Assembly (NCBI GenBank): GCA_025363575.1
Contig: JANYDM010000163.1
Location: forward strand, 1-23,482
Source of the DNA: Betaproteobacteria bacterium
Lineage (GTDB): Bacteria > Pseudomonadota > Gammaproteobacteria > Burkholderiales > SG8-41
Reading direction: 5' to 3'
Length of the DNA stretch: 23,482 bases
Part shown: positions 1 through 7,537 of the stretch, in pieces
Numbering within the stretch: position 1 is the stretch's first letter
How the letters are laid out: each line of letters opens with the position of its first letter
Program-made: the position numbers and the translations under genes
The notes under the pieces: model-generated
The model's input: the letters and a program-made list of their open reading frames with translations, nothing else
Databases searched by the model: none
What the model was told of the DNA's origin: nothing

Positions 1-148
1 GCTGAAAATGCCTGACGTCAGGGAACGCCTTGCGACCCAGGGCATGGAGCCCGTCGGCAGCACGCCCGCGCAATTCGCGGAATTCGTGCGCAAGGAAAAC
101 GCGCAATGGTCGAAGGTCGTGAAGTCGGCCGGCGTAAAGGCGGAGTGA
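1..148 (+). CDS. Bug-family (TTT) solute-binding protein, C-terminal fragment
   Basis: This is the last 48 codons of a gene that begins outside the window; the reading frame starts at base 2 and ends with TGA at 146-148. The peptide contains DVRERLATQGMEPVG followed by STPAQFAEFVRKENAQWSKV. This is the usual C-terminus of Bug periplasmic receptors of tripartite tricarboxylate transporters, where the last helix carries an E-x-x-K/R-W pattern. Such proteins bind small carboxylates in the periplasm. The gene converges on the SDR gene at 274, and the gap between them is filled by an inverted repeat. In betaproteobacteria many Bug genes stand next to CoA-dependent catabolic genes, so this one may serve the acyl-CoA operon to its right; that is inference. 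The substrate cannot be told. Confidence 0.85.
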   Translation, partial: LKMPDVRERLATQGMEPVGSTPAQFAEFVRKENAQWSKVVKSAGVKAE

Positions 149-159
149 TTGTCCAGGAT

Positions 160-249
160 GTGACGAGATAAAGGTGACGAGGCAGGGGTGAATTAGATCT
201 TAAAGCGTCTCCTCACCCTTATCTCGTCACCCTGACCTCGTCACCCTAC
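160..249. repeat. Compound inverted repeat, family A (GTGACGAG type)
   Basis: The left arm at 160-181 (starting GTGACGAGATAAAGGTGACG) and the right arm at 209-230 are reverse complements at 20 of 22 positions, with a 27-nt loop. A third arm at 231-249 (CCTGACCTCGTCACCCTAC) can compete for the right half of the left arm. A shorter piece, CTCCTCGTCACC, occurs at 268-279 and contains the stop codon of the SDR gene. Another copy (17 identical bases, CCTCGTCACCTTTATCT) lies at 4639-4655 in front of the MFS gene. It sits between two convergent genes, so it could fold at the end of both transcripts, but there is no T-tract and it is not a standard intrinsic terminator. Confidence 0.8.
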
Positions 250-273
250 GTGGCCGCGGGGCCATTCTCCTCG

Positions 274-1050
274 TCACCACGCCGTCGAGCCTCCATCGAC
301 CGGAATCACCGCGCCCGTCATGAAGTTCGATGCATCCGATGCAAGCAATACCGCGATGCCTTTCAGATCATCATTGCCGCCGGTGCGCCCCAGCGGGATC
401 TCGCGCAAAATCTGCTCCGCGTTCTTGTCGAACATCTTCTCGTTGATCGGCGTCACGAAAAAACCCGGGCAGATCGCGTTGACCTGGATGTTGTGCTGCG
501 CCCATTTCACGGCGAGGTCGCGCGTGAAATTGACGAGCGCGCCCTTGCTCGTGCCGTAGGCAATCGAGTTATAGGCCTTGGGGTTGCGCCCGACGAGACC
601 CGCAATCGACGCGATATTGATGACCTTGCCGCGCTTCGCCCTGATCATTTCGCGGCCCAGCACCTGCGCGCACAAAAACGGCGCGGTGATGTTGAGGTCG
701 AACACCTGCTGCCAGCGCTCGAGCGGCATGTCCTCAGGCGGCGCCACCCACGCGCGGCCGGCGTTGTTCACCAGCACATCGACGCGCCCGAATTTTTTCA
801 GAGTCGCGTCTTTCATTGCCTCGACCTGGCCGGGCTTCGTCACGTCGCAGCCGACGCCCAGCGCCTGCACGCCGAGCTTTTCAATATCGTGCGCGGCTGT
901 TTCGCAATTCTCAAGCTTGCGCGAACAGATCACGATATGCGATCCCGCTTCGGCCAGCGCGTGCGCCATCTGCAGGCCGAGGCCCGTCGCGCCGCCGGTG
1001 ACGACGCTTACGCGTCCTTCGAGACTCATCAATTGCTGAACTGTAGCCAC
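274..1050 (-). CDS. SDR-family oxidoreductase
   Basis: A classical short-chain dehydrogenase/reductase of 258 residues, the usual length. It has the Rossmann cofactor motif TGGATGLG at residues 18-25, NNAG at 95-98 and the catalytic set N120, S148, Y165 and K169 (YGTSK). PGFFVTP follows at about 195-201, and the protein ends with the VDGG segment typical of the family. It should oxidise a hydroxyl or reduce a ketone using NAD(P)(H) in the cytosol. The start is GTG at 1048-1050, supported by AAGGA seven or so bases upstream; an ATG lies seven codons further in. It is the third gene of an operon behind the acyl-CoA synthetase and acyl-CoA dehydrogenase, so a 3-hydroxyacyl-CoA or related alcohol is a reasonable substrate, but this is inferred. 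Both the GTG start (in CTCTGTGGCTAC) and the TGA stop lie in fragments of dispersed repeats. Confidence 0.93.
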   Translation of the reverse strand: MATVQQLMSLEGRVSVVTGGATGLGLQMAHALAEAGSHIVICSRKLENCETAAHDIEKLGVQALGVGCDVTKPGQVEAMKDATLKKFGRVDVLVNNAGRAWVAPPEDMPLERWQQVFDLNITAPFLCAQVLGREMIRAKRGKVINIASIAGLVGRNPKAYNSIAYGTSKGALVNFTRDLAVKWAQHNIQVNAICPGFFVTPINEKMFDKNAEQILREIPLGRTGGNDDLKGIAVLLASDASNFMTGAVIPVDGGSTAW

Positions 1051-1083
1051 AGAGATTTCCTTTTCTTAGAACCTAAGACATTT

Positions 1084-1217
1084 GCCACAGAAGGCACAGA
1101 GAACATAGAGGAAGAACAAATCGAAAGCAGAAATCCATTCAATTCCAAACGCATCAATCTATTGGCCGGTATTTATTTTGAATGGTTTTCCTATGTGGCT
1201 TCTGTGTCCTCTGTGGC
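1084..1217. repeat. Inverted repeat, family B (CCACAGAGGACACAGAG type)
   Basis: The left arm at 1084-1113 (GCCACAGAAGGCACAGAGAA...) and the right arm at 1186-1217 (reverse complement GCCACAGAGGACACAGAAGC...) are imperfect inverted copies of one element, separated by about 72 A/T-richer bases. A half-copy, AGCCACAGAGA, lies at 1045-1055 over the start of the SDR gene. A second pair of the same family is at 11294-11345. The element fills the gap between the acyl-CoA dehydrogenase and the SDR gene, and its right edge touches the dehydrogenase stop codon at 1217-1219. Confidence 0.75.
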
Positions 1218-2353
1218 TAGTCTTTAAGCAGCTGTCCCGCAATAATATTGCGCTGGATCTCCGACGTGCCTTCATAGATGCGCACGATGCGTGCGTCGCG
1301 GAAGGTGGTCTCGATACCGGCTTCGCGCATATAACCCATGCCGCCGTGGATCTGCACGGCCGCGTCGACCACCTTGCCGAGCGCTTCCGTGGCGTACAGT
1401 TTCGCCATTGCGGCTTCGAGCGTGCCACGCTCGCCGCTCATCAGCGTGTCTATGCCGCGCCTTGTCAGCAGCCGCGCAGCGTCACGCTGCACGGCCATGT
1501 CGGCAAGCATCCACTGCAAACCCTGGTATTCCGCAAGCTTGCGGCCGCCCTGGCTGCGCACTTTCATGTAATCGGCGCTTTTCGCGATGAGCTTATCCAT
1601 CATGCCGCAGCAGCGCGCCGCGACGGTGACGCGGCCCTGCGTAAGCGTCTTCAGCGCCTGCACGAACCCCATGCCTTCGGGTCCGAGCAGATTTTCTGCC
1701 GGCACTTCGCAGTCCTGCATGATGACGGGCGACGTCGTGCAGCCGTGCATGCCCATCTTCAATTCGTTCCGGCCGACCGAGAGGCCCTTGAAGCCGCGCT
1801 CGAGGATGAACGCGGAAATGCCTTTGACGCCCTTGCTCTTGTCGGTGACTGCCATCAGCGTGAACACGCTCGCGAGCGGCGCATTGGTGATGTAGATTTT
1901 TTCGCCGTTGAGTACGTAGCGATCGCCTTTTTTAACGGCGGTGGTGCGCATCGCTGCCGGATCGGAGCCGGCCTCGGCCTCGGTCAGCGCGAAACACCCT
2001 ATCCATTCGCCGGTCGCCATCCGCGGCAAATACTTCTTTTTCTGCGCTTCATTGCCAAGCGCGGTGATGCCCGTCGTGCTGATACCGGTGTGATTGCCGA
2101 TCAGCGTCGCGAATCCGTAATTCGTCGACCCCATGACCTCCTCGATCGCGCATTTGCCCGCGAGGTCGAGCCCGATGCCGCCGTACTCCTCGGGTATGGT
2201 CAGCCCGAACAAGCCCAGCTCGCGCATTTTCTGCAGAAGATCGTCGGGAATCGCGTCGTTCTCTTCTATCCAGCGCGAGCGCGGCTCGACTTCCTTCGCT
2301 ATGAAGCGGCGCAGCTCATCGCACAGCGATTGCACTTCGGCTGAAGTTTGCAT
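1217..2353 (-). CDS. Acyl-CoA dehydrogenase
   Basis: An FAD-dependent acyl-CoA dehydrogenase that puts a 2,3-double bond into an acyl-CoA and passes electrons to ETF. Numbered from the upstream ATG at 2362, it has the FAD/substrate signature FALTEAEAGSD at 124-134, QIHGGMGY near the C-terminus, and the catalytic glutamate E364 within IYEGTSEIQRNIIAGQLL. The length, 378-381 residues, is normal for the short/medium-chain group. Two ATGs lie three codons apart. I chose the one at 2351-2353 because AGGA stands eight bases before it, whereas at 2362 the AGG abuts the start codon. It is the second gene of the operon, downstream of the ADP-forming acyl-CoA synthetase that would make its substrate. 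Chain length and branching specificity cannot be read. The stop codon is at the edge of a family B repeat. Confidence 0.95.
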   Translation of the reverse strand: MQTSAEVQSLCDELRRFIAKEVEPRSRWIEENDAIPDDLLQKMRELGLFGLTIPEEYGGIGLDLAGKCAIEEVMGSTNYGFATLIGNHTGISTTGITALGNEAQKKKYLPRMATGEWIGCFALTEAEAGSDPAAMRTTAVKKGDRYVLNGEKIYITNAPLASVFTLMAVTDKSKGVKGISAFILERGFKGLSVGRNELKMGMHGCTTSPVIMQDCEVPAENLLGPEGMGFVQALKTLTQGRVTVAARCCGMMDKLIAKSADYMKVRSQGGRKLAEYQGLQWMLADMAVQRDAARLLTRRGIDTLMSGERGTLEAAMAKLYATEALGKVVDAAVQIHGGMGYMREAGIETTFRDARIVRIYEGTSEIQRNIIAGQLLKD

Positions 2354-2376
2354 GGTTTTCATCCTAAGACAGTTTT

Positions 2377-2458
2377 GCCGCAGATAAACGCCGATACGTC
2401 AAAAAACCAAGATTCTTTCTGCCTGTTGCTTTGATCTTCATCGGCGTTTATCTGCGGC
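2377..2458. repeat. Perfect 19-bp inverted repeat, family C
   Basis: GCCGCAGATAAACGCCGAT at 2377-2395 is repeated exactly, in inverted orientation, at 2440-2458, with a 44-nt loop. In the mRNA it would form a 19-bp perfect stem between the acyl-CoA synthetase and acyl-CoA dehydrogenase reading frames. The right arm is inside the 3' end of the synthetase gene and encodes its last residues (A-A-D-K-R-R-stop). No T-tract follows on either strand, so this looks like a REP-like intergenic element rather than a terminator. It could protect or pause the transcript. Confidence 0.85.
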
Positions 2459-4579
2459 TACCAGAGGTTTAATCAAAGCATCGCCCGCCTTCACGCCTTT
2501 GCCCTCGGCAAAGACGAACAGCGGATTGATATCGAGTTCGGCAACGTGATCCTTCAGATCGATGGCGAGCGCGGAAAGCCGCACTATTGTATCCGCCAGC
2601 GCATCGATGTCGGCATGCGCGGCGCCGCGCGCGCCGGTCAGCACGGCATGGCCTTTGATGCCTGCGATCATGTCGAGCGCCGCGGATCTGGTCACCGGCG
2701 CGATCCGGAATGCCACGTCTTTCATCACCTCGGCGAAGATGCCGCCGAGGCCGAACATGACCGCCGGGCCGAACAACTTGTCGTTGGTTACGCCGAGGAT
2801 GGCTTCAATGCCGCCGCTCACCATCTCCTGCACGAGCACGCCATCGATGCGCGCGCCCGCCTTATAGGCCTTGGCGTTGCGCAGGATCTCATCGTACGCG
2901 GCCGCAACCGCGTCGTCTGTCGCGAGGCCTACGCGCACGCCGTTGGCCTCGGTCTTATGCGAGATGTCCGCCGACTGAACCTTCAGCACCACCGGATAGC
3001 CGATGCGCTTTGCCATCGCTACGGCCTGCTCGCGGGTCGTCGCGAGTTCTTCTTTCGTTACGCTGATCCCGTACTCGGCGAGCACGCGCTTGGCTGAGAA
3101 CTCGGCAATGTCGTCTTTCTTCCCCGAGAGCAGTTTGTGTGCACCGGCGCTCGAAATCGTCGTCGGCTGCTCTGCGCGCATGGCATCCTCGCGACGCAGT
3201 GCTTCCGCGTACCACGATAGGGCTGCGAGCGCGCGCCCGCAGCGCACAGGCGATTTGTAGTGCGGGATCTTTTCCTCCGCCAGCATTGCGTAGGCCTCCT
3301 GCGCGACCGAATCGCGCGCGCTCCACGTCAGGAATATCGGCTTGTCGGTGTGCTTCGCAACAGCCGCGATTTCGCGCGCCACGCTCGCCGCCAGATCGCC
3401 CATCAGTGAAGCATTGATCATCCCGATCGAATCTACATTGGGGTCATCGAGCACGGCGTGCAATGTGCGGCTGATCATCGTCAGGTCGCTGAAGATGGCA
3501 GCCGTCACATCGACCGGATTGATCAGCGAACCGAACGACGGCACGATGGCGCGCAATTTCTCTGTTGTCGCCGCGCTTAGCTGCGGCACCCGCATACCGC
3601 GATTCACGCATTCATCCGTCATCAGGATGCCGGCGCCGCCGGATATCGTGATGATCGCGACCCGATTGCCTTTGGGCAGCTTGCCGCACTGGAACGCGCG
3701 GCTGTAGTCGACCACGTCGTCGATATCGTCGACCTGCATGATGCCGCCTTGCCGGAACGCCGCTTTGTACAATGCCATCGCGCCGCCAAGGTTCGCGGTG
3801 TGCGAGGCGGCCGCTTTCTGGCCTTGCTCGGTGTTGCCGACTTTCCACGCGAAGATCGGCTTCTTCTTCGCCAGCGCGCGCTTGCCGGTCTCTATCAGGC
3901 GATGCGCGTCTTTAAGGCCTTCGATATAGCCGACTATGATGTCGGTGTCCGGGTCCTCGATGAAATAATTGATGAAGTCGAGCGAGCTCACGCCAATTTC
4001 ATTGCCGGTCGTTACCGTCTGGCGAAAATGCAGGCCGCCTTCGAGTGCGGCGAGATTCATCACCGAGAATCCGAAGCCGCCGCTTTGCGACACCATGCTG
4101 ATGCGGCCGGGCTCGTAGTCGGCGCCGAATATGGAGCCGAAGCCTGCATAAACGCGCGCGCCGGGATTGATCATCCCCTGGCAATTGGGCCCGATGACGC
4201 CGATGTTGTATTCGGCGGCGATGGCTGCCAGTTCACGCTGCATGTCCACGCCTTTGCCGCCTGTCTCCGAAAAGCCCGAGCTGAACACAATCGCATAGGG
4301 GATGCCGAGCTTGCCGCATTCGCGCAGCACGTCCGCGACGCGCGACGCGTTGATGAGCACAAGCGCGAGGTCGGGCGTTTCCGGCAGCGACGCCAGCGAC
4401 GCGTAGCACTTCGTGCCGAGTATTTCCTGATATTTGGGATTGACCGGATACAGCTTGCCCGGATATTTATGCGCGAGCAGATGCTTGAGCGGCTGGCCGC
4501 TGATCGAGATAAGGTCGGTCGACGCGCCGATGATCGCAATCGAACGCGGATTGAAAAATTTTTCGAGGTCCGTGCGCAT
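2438..4579 (-). CDS. Acetate--CoA ligase (ADP-forming) family, fused alpha-beta acyl-CoA synthetase
   Basis: A 713-residue single-chain NDP-forming acyl-CoA synthetase, about the usual length for fused forms. The order is a CoA-binding Rossmann domain (about 8-135, with AIIGAS and PNCQGMINPG), two succinyl-CoA-ligase-like domains (about 155-460) and a C-terminal ATP-grasp domain (about 492-705, with SHKTEANGV at 540-548 and ELDINPL near 688). H260 in ASHTANLGG is the expected phospho-histidine. The family interconverts acid, ATP and CoA with acyl-CoA, ADP and phosphate in the cytosol. It is the first gene of the minus-strand operon and would activate the acid oxidised by the next two enzymes; the acid is unknown. 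No convincing ribosome-binding site precedes the ATG at 4577-4579. The last six residues and the stop codon come from a dispersed repeat, so the natural C-terminus may have been altered. Confidence 0.93.
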   Translation of the reverse strand: MRTDLEKFFNPRSIAIIGASTDLISISGQPLKHLLAHKYPGKLYPVNPKYQEILGTKCYASLASLPETPDLALVLINASRVADVLRECGKLGIPYAIVFSSGFSETGGKGVDMQRELAAIAAEYNIGVIGPNCQGMINPGARVYAGFGSIFGADYEPGRISMVSQSGGFGFSVMNLAALEGGLHFRQTVTTGNEIGVSSLDFINYFIEDPDTDIIVGYIEGLKDAHRLIETGKRALAKKKPIFAWKVGNTEQGQKAAASHTANLGGAMALYKAAFRQGGIMQVDDIDDVVDYSRAFQCGKLPKGNRVAIITISGGAGILMTDECVNRGMRVPQLSAATTEKLRAIVPSFGSLINPVDVTAAIFSDLTMISRTLHAVLDDPNVDSIGMINASLMGDLAASVAREIAAVAKHTDKPIFLTWSARDSVAQEAYAMLAEEKIPHYKSPVRCGRALAALSWYAEALRREDAMRAEQPTTISSAGAHKLLSGKKDDIAEFSAKRVLAEYGISVTKEELATTREQAVAMAKRIGYPVVLKVQSADISHKTEANGVRVGLATDDAVAAAYDEILRNAKAYKAGARIDGVLVQEMVSGGIEAILGVTNDKLFGPAVMFGLGGIFAEVMKDVAFRIAPVTRSAALDMIAGIKGHAVLTGARGAAHADIDALADTIVRLSALAIDLKDHVAELDINPLFVFAEGKGVKAGDALIKPLVAADKRR

Positions 4580-4638
4580 GCGTGCCGCGGAAAAAAGGGG
4601 CTATGTTACTTGAAAGAGGTGGCGGGATGAAGTGTTCA

Positions 4639-4655
4639 CCTCGTCACCTTTATCT
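4639..4655. repeat. Isolated copy of repeat family A in a divergent promoter region
   Basis: CCTCGTCACCTTTATCT here is the exact reverse complement of 166-182, about 4.5 kb away. It lies in the 101-bp gap between the divergent acyl-CoA synthetase and MFS genes. A possible -10 (TATGAT, 4663-4668) for the MFS gene starts 8 bases to its right, so the repeat would overlap the matching -35 position (TCGTCA at 4641-4646, 16-bp spacer). No other structure is visible in this gap. Confidence 0.65.
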
Positions 4656-4680
4656 TCAATGTTATGATTACGCACCGAAC

Positions 4681-5928
4681 ATGAATACCGCCACCGCCAC
4701 TGTCGATGCTGCGCCGCAATCCTTCAAGGAAGTGTGGCTGATCTCCGCCGGTCACGGCCTTACGCATTGGTACACGGCGACCTTCTATATCCTTCTACCG
4801 CTGATCGGCAAGGAATTCGGTCTGTCCTATACGCAGATCGGCATGATCATGACCGTGCAGTATCTCGCGGGCGCGATTTCGAACATACCGGGCGGCATGA
4901 TCGTCGACATCGTGGGGAAAAAAGGCTACCTCATGGCGACGTCGCTGTTCTGGGTCGGCTTTCCGTACGCGCTGATGAGCCTCACGCACAGCTTCTGGAT
5001 GCTGCTCATCTGCGTGACCCTGGTCGGTATCGGCAACAACCTGTGGCACCCGGCGGCGATTCCGACGCTTGCGTACCGCTACCCGCAGCGCAAAGCGCTG
5101 GTGCTGGGTTTTCACGGCATGGGCGGCAATCTTGGCGAAGCGCTGGCCCCTTTCGTCGTCGGCGCGCTGCTCGGCTGGTTCAGCTGGCGCACGGTGGTCG
5201 TCATCAACGTGATTCCCGGCCTGACGATGTCGATGCTGATATTGCTGTTGCTGGGCGCGTTCACCATGAACAAGGCCAAAGACGGCAGCGCAATCAACGC
5301 CGACAGCGACGGCCATAGCGTGAAGCAATATCTGCGCGACTTCGCGGGACTGCTCAAAAACAGATCGCTGATGCTGGTCGGCTCGAGCTCCGCGATGCGC
5401 ACCATGACGCAGGCCGGGCTCATGACCTTCCTGCCGGTTTACCTCGCTTACGAAATGAATTACTCGCCGTTCGCCGTCGGCATCTGCATGACCGTGCTGC
5501 AGGTCGCCGGCTTCATCGCCGCCCCGATCGGCGGCCACGTGTCGGACAAGTGGGGCCGACGGCAGATGATCATGTCGAGCATGCTGCTGTCCGGCGTGAT
5601 GATCGTCGGCATGGTGCTGGCCGGCAACAGCACGTGGTTCGTCGTCTTCATAGCGCTGGTCGGGTTTTTCTTATACGCAATGCGCGCGGTGCTGCAGGCG
5701 ATGGCCATCGAAGCCGTGCCCAAGAACATGGCGGGCGCCGGCGTCGGCCTGCAGTTCGGTTTTACGTCACTGGGCGCGGCGATATCGCCTTCGATCTTCG
5801 GGTTGATCGCCGACAACTACGATATCCACAAGGCGTTCTACTTCCTCGCCGGCACCATCGTGCTTGCCAACCTGCTCGTCTTCTTCCTGCCCAAGGACGC
5901 CGTTCATCCCGCGCATGCCGCCGGCTGA
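4681..5928 (+). CDS. MFS transporter, fosmidomycin-resistance (Fsr)-like
   Basis: A 415-residue major facilitator with about 12 hydrophobic segments. The opening HGLTHWYTATFYILLPLIG, the loop GGMIVDIVGKKG and the pattern GIGNNLWHPAAIPTLAYRY followed by GFHGMGGNLGEA resemble the Fsr branch of MFS, a group with few known substrates. It would sit in the inner membrane and export or import a small molecule by proton coupling. The frame is open further upstream (GTG at 4582, ATG at 4627 with AGAGG before it), but that stretch encodes hydrophilic residues partly made from a family A repeat. I therefore prefer the ATG at 4681, although no clear ribosome-binding site precedes it. It is divergent from the acyl-CoA synthetase operon and 33 bp upstream of the carboxymuconolactone decarboxylase-like gene, so a substrate or product of that pathway is a likely cargo (inference). 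Confidence 0.9.
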   Translation: MNTATATVDAAPQSFKEVWLISAGHGLTHWYTATFYILLPLIGKEFGLSYTQIGMIMTVQYLAGAISNIPGGMIVDIVGKKGYLMATSLFWVGFPYALMSLTHSFWMLLICVTLVGIGNNLWHPAAIPTLAYRYPQRKALVLGFHGMGGNLGEALAPFVVGALLGWFSWRTVVVINVIPGLTMSMLILLLLGAFTMNKAKDGSAINADSDGHSVKQYLRDFAGLLKNRSLMLVGSSSAMRTMTQAGLMTFLPVYLAYEMNYSPFAVGICMTVLQVAGFIAAPIGGHVSDKWGRRQMIMSSMLLSGVMIVGMVLAGNSTWFVVFIALVGFFLYAMRAVLQAMAIEAVPKNMAGAGVGLQFGFTSLGAAISPSIFGLIADNYDIHKAFYFLAGTIVLANLLVFFLPKDAVHPAHAAG

Positions 5929-5961
5929 CCCGTTTTTATCCACCGTTACCTGGAGCTGTCC

Positions 5962-6345
5962 GTGAAAAAAAGCAAACTGTACGAACAAGGCATGGCCACG
6001 CGCAAAAAAGTGATGGGCAAAAAGCACCTGGCGAAACGCCACGCCAACACCGACAAATTCTCCATGCAGCAGCAGCAATTCGTCACCGAATATGCATGGG
6101 GCGCATTCTGGTCGCGCAAGGACCTGCCGCTGAAGATACGCAGCCTCGTAACGCTGGCGATGATCACTGCATTAGGCAAGGACGACGAGCTAAAAGGCCA
6201 TATCCGCGGCGCCCTCAACAACGGCGCGACGCCGGAAGAAATCATGGGCGTCTTCCACCACGCGACGGTCTACTGCGGGTTTCCTGCAGCGAACGGGGCG
6301 GTGCGCGCCGGCGCGGAAGTGTTCAGGGAGATGGGACTGATCTAA
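5962..6345 (+). CDS. Carboxymuconolactone decarboxylase family protein
   Basis: A 127-residue protein with the PcaC-like core RSLVTLAMITALGKDDELKGHIRGALNNGATPEEI and HHATVYCGFPAAN. The CxxC pair of the AhpD peroxidase branch is absent, so the PcaC side of the family fits better. True 4-carboxymuconolactone decarboxylases remove CO2 in the protocatechuate branch of the beta-ketoadipate pathway, but no other pca gene is in the window and many such proteins act on other substrates. The start is GTG at 5962, chosen because GGAG lies about 8 bases upstream. It follows the MFS gene by 33 bp and is probably co-transcribed with it. It converges on the zinc-ribbon gene with a 52-bp gap in which I see no terminator. 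Confidence 0.9.
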   Translation: MKKSKLYEQGMATRKKVMGKKHLAKRHANTDKFSMQQQQFVTEYAWGAFWSRKDLPLKIRSLVTLAMITALGKDDELKGHIRGALNNGATPEEIMGVFHHATVYCGFPAANGAVRAGAEVFREMGLI

Positions 6346-6397
6346 GCGACGGGAATGACCTCGCGCCGGAGCCCGGCAGCCTCACTTCCGTTGTACG

Positions 6398-6634
6398 CTA
6401 TCTTGCGGCAAATCGTTCGTCGGCGTAGAGCTCTAAAAAGCCGCAGTCGGCGCACCGGAACGCACCAATGGGAATACCGTCTTTAAACGACGCGTCGGTG
6501 CGCCGAAAAAACGACTTTTTCGGGTGCTTCTCATGCCAGCTCCCAACCAGTATCGAGCTGTGAGCAAAGTCCGGGATGAATCCTTGCTCCATGGTCCCGC
6601 TGCACTTGGGGCAAGTTGCTTTTGCTTTAGCCAT
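6398..6634 (-). CDS. Small zinc-ribbon protein (DUF6487-like)
   Basis: A 78-residue protein with two cysteine knuckles, C8-P-K-C11 and C61-A-D-C64, which should hold one zinc ion. Between them lies GTMEQGFIPDF and a basic-aromatic stretch (HPKKSFFRR). This fits a family of short CPKC...RCADCG proteins that I recall as DUF6487; the exact family number is from memory. The frame stays open for 23 more codons upstream, but AAAGGAG stands seven bases before the ATG at 6632-6634 and decides the start. It follows the alpha/beta hydrolase by 87 bp on the same strand. That gap holds a short palindrome (CGCAT-TCGT-ATGCG, 6699-6712) of unknown meaning. No function can be given. Confidence 0.85.
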   Translation of the reverse strand: MAKAKATCPKCSGTMEQGFIPDFAHSSILVGSWHEKHPKKSFFRRTDASFKDGIPIGAFRCADCGFLELYADERFAAR

Positions 6635-6721
6635 TGATAACTCCTTTGTATTGGCGCTTCGTTTGGCGTCTGCGTTGACGGCCCGCAGTTGTGGATCGCG
6701 CATTCGTATGCGGTCGACGAG

Positions 6722-7420
6722 CTAGAACGAAATGCTGACGTCGCGCACGAATGCTTCAACCCTTGCAGCCGATTCGACTGGCTTCGCCTGAAGCATAAAG
6801 TGAGGCGCCTTCAGCTCGAAGACCCTGACGGCAGGCAAAAGTTTGCAAATCAGTTTGGAAGCATCGCGGGACACGACACGATCGCTGGCCGCACGCAGGT
6901 AAATTACGGGGACTTCGATTTTCCTGAGCTGCGCAACAACATCGGCGGCAAGAACCTGCCGAAGGCGAGCACGCCAAATGACCGGGCTCACCTTGGCGAT
7001 TACGGCGGCCAGATGGGCACGCAGTGTCTTCGAGGCGTAGCGCCCAAGCAACAACGCGGCAGCAATTCGGGTACGCATCTGCCTGACGGGAAAGCGACTC
7101 AGCAGGAAACTTAGCAGATTCGGCATACGCACCGGGTTGCGCACAAACGAACAGACCAGAACCAGCCCGCGAAGCCCCGCGGGTTTCGACGCGGCTATGG
7201 AAACCGCGATAGGGCCCGAGAACGACTCTGCGAGCAAAACAAACGGACGTTCGACAGGCAGGCTCGCGCGCACCAGCACCTCCAGTTCCGCATAGGTCAT
7301 TGCACGGTCGAGAGGATATTTCACGACGACGGTCTCTATCGCCGTGGGCAAGGCGGCAATGAAATCCGCATAAAAGACGCCGGTGCCGTCCATGCCGGGA
7401 AGAAGAACAATGGTTGGCAC
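6722..7420 (-). CDS. Alpha/beta hydrolase
   Basis: A compact 232-residue alpha/beta hydrolase. It begins with the oxyanion-region motif LLPGMDGTG at 6-14 and has the nucleophile elbow A-E-S66-F-S, a relaxed form of GxSxG. The acid is D180 (AASDRVV) and the catalytic base is H207 (APHFMLQ), so the triad is complete. There is no signal peptide, so it should work in the cytosol on an ester, thioester or lactone that cannot be identified. The start is GTG at 7418-7420, directly before the first beta strand; no strong ribosome-binding site is seen, and no longer in-frame start is better. It is upstream of the zinc-ribbon gene on the same strand and separated by 117 bp from the Bug gene upstream. 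That 117-bp gap is A/T-richer and could hold a promoter, but I find no good match. Confidence 0.88.
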   Translation of the reverse strand: MPTIVLLPGMDGTGVFYADFIAALPTAIETVVVKYPLDRAMTYAELEVLVRASLPVERPFVLLAESFSGPIAVSIAASKPAGLRGLVLVCSFVRNPVRMPNLLSFLLSRFPVRQMRTRIAAALLLGRYASKTLRAHLAAVIAKVSPVIWRARLRQVLAADVVAQLRKIEVPVIYLRAASDRVVSRDASKLICKLLPAVRVFELKAPHFMLQAKPVESAARVEAFVRDVSISF

Positions 7421-7537
7421 TGGATATTTAGGCTCTAACGTTATTGTGAATTACGGCAACCAACGAACAAACATCGTATACCGAATAGCGTCCGTCCGTT
7501 CCACGCACATTTGCGCCCTCGCCTCCCCAAAAACCGC

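Noticed and set aside
160..249. Rho-independent terminator between the Bug and SDR genes
   Set aside because: The stem is long but there is no T-tract after either arm, and the arms belong to a dispersed repeat family.
1178..2344. A 388-codon plus-strand open frame
   Set aside because: It lies opposite the acyl-CoA dehydrogenase with its full catalytic motif set, and its own peptide matches no family I know.
4582..4680. N-terminal extension of the MFS protein
   Set aside because: The extra 33 codons are hydrophilic and partly made of repeat family A; MFS proteins of this branch start shortly before the first membrane span.
6699..6712. CGCAT-TCGT-ATGCG dyad as operator
   Set aside because: Arms of five bases in GC-rich DNA are expected by chance, and no promoter is seen beside it.
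7428..7450. TAACGTTA context resembling an integron attC core
   Set aside because: No paired core site or attC-like stem is found near, and the neighbouring genes are not arranged as cassettes.
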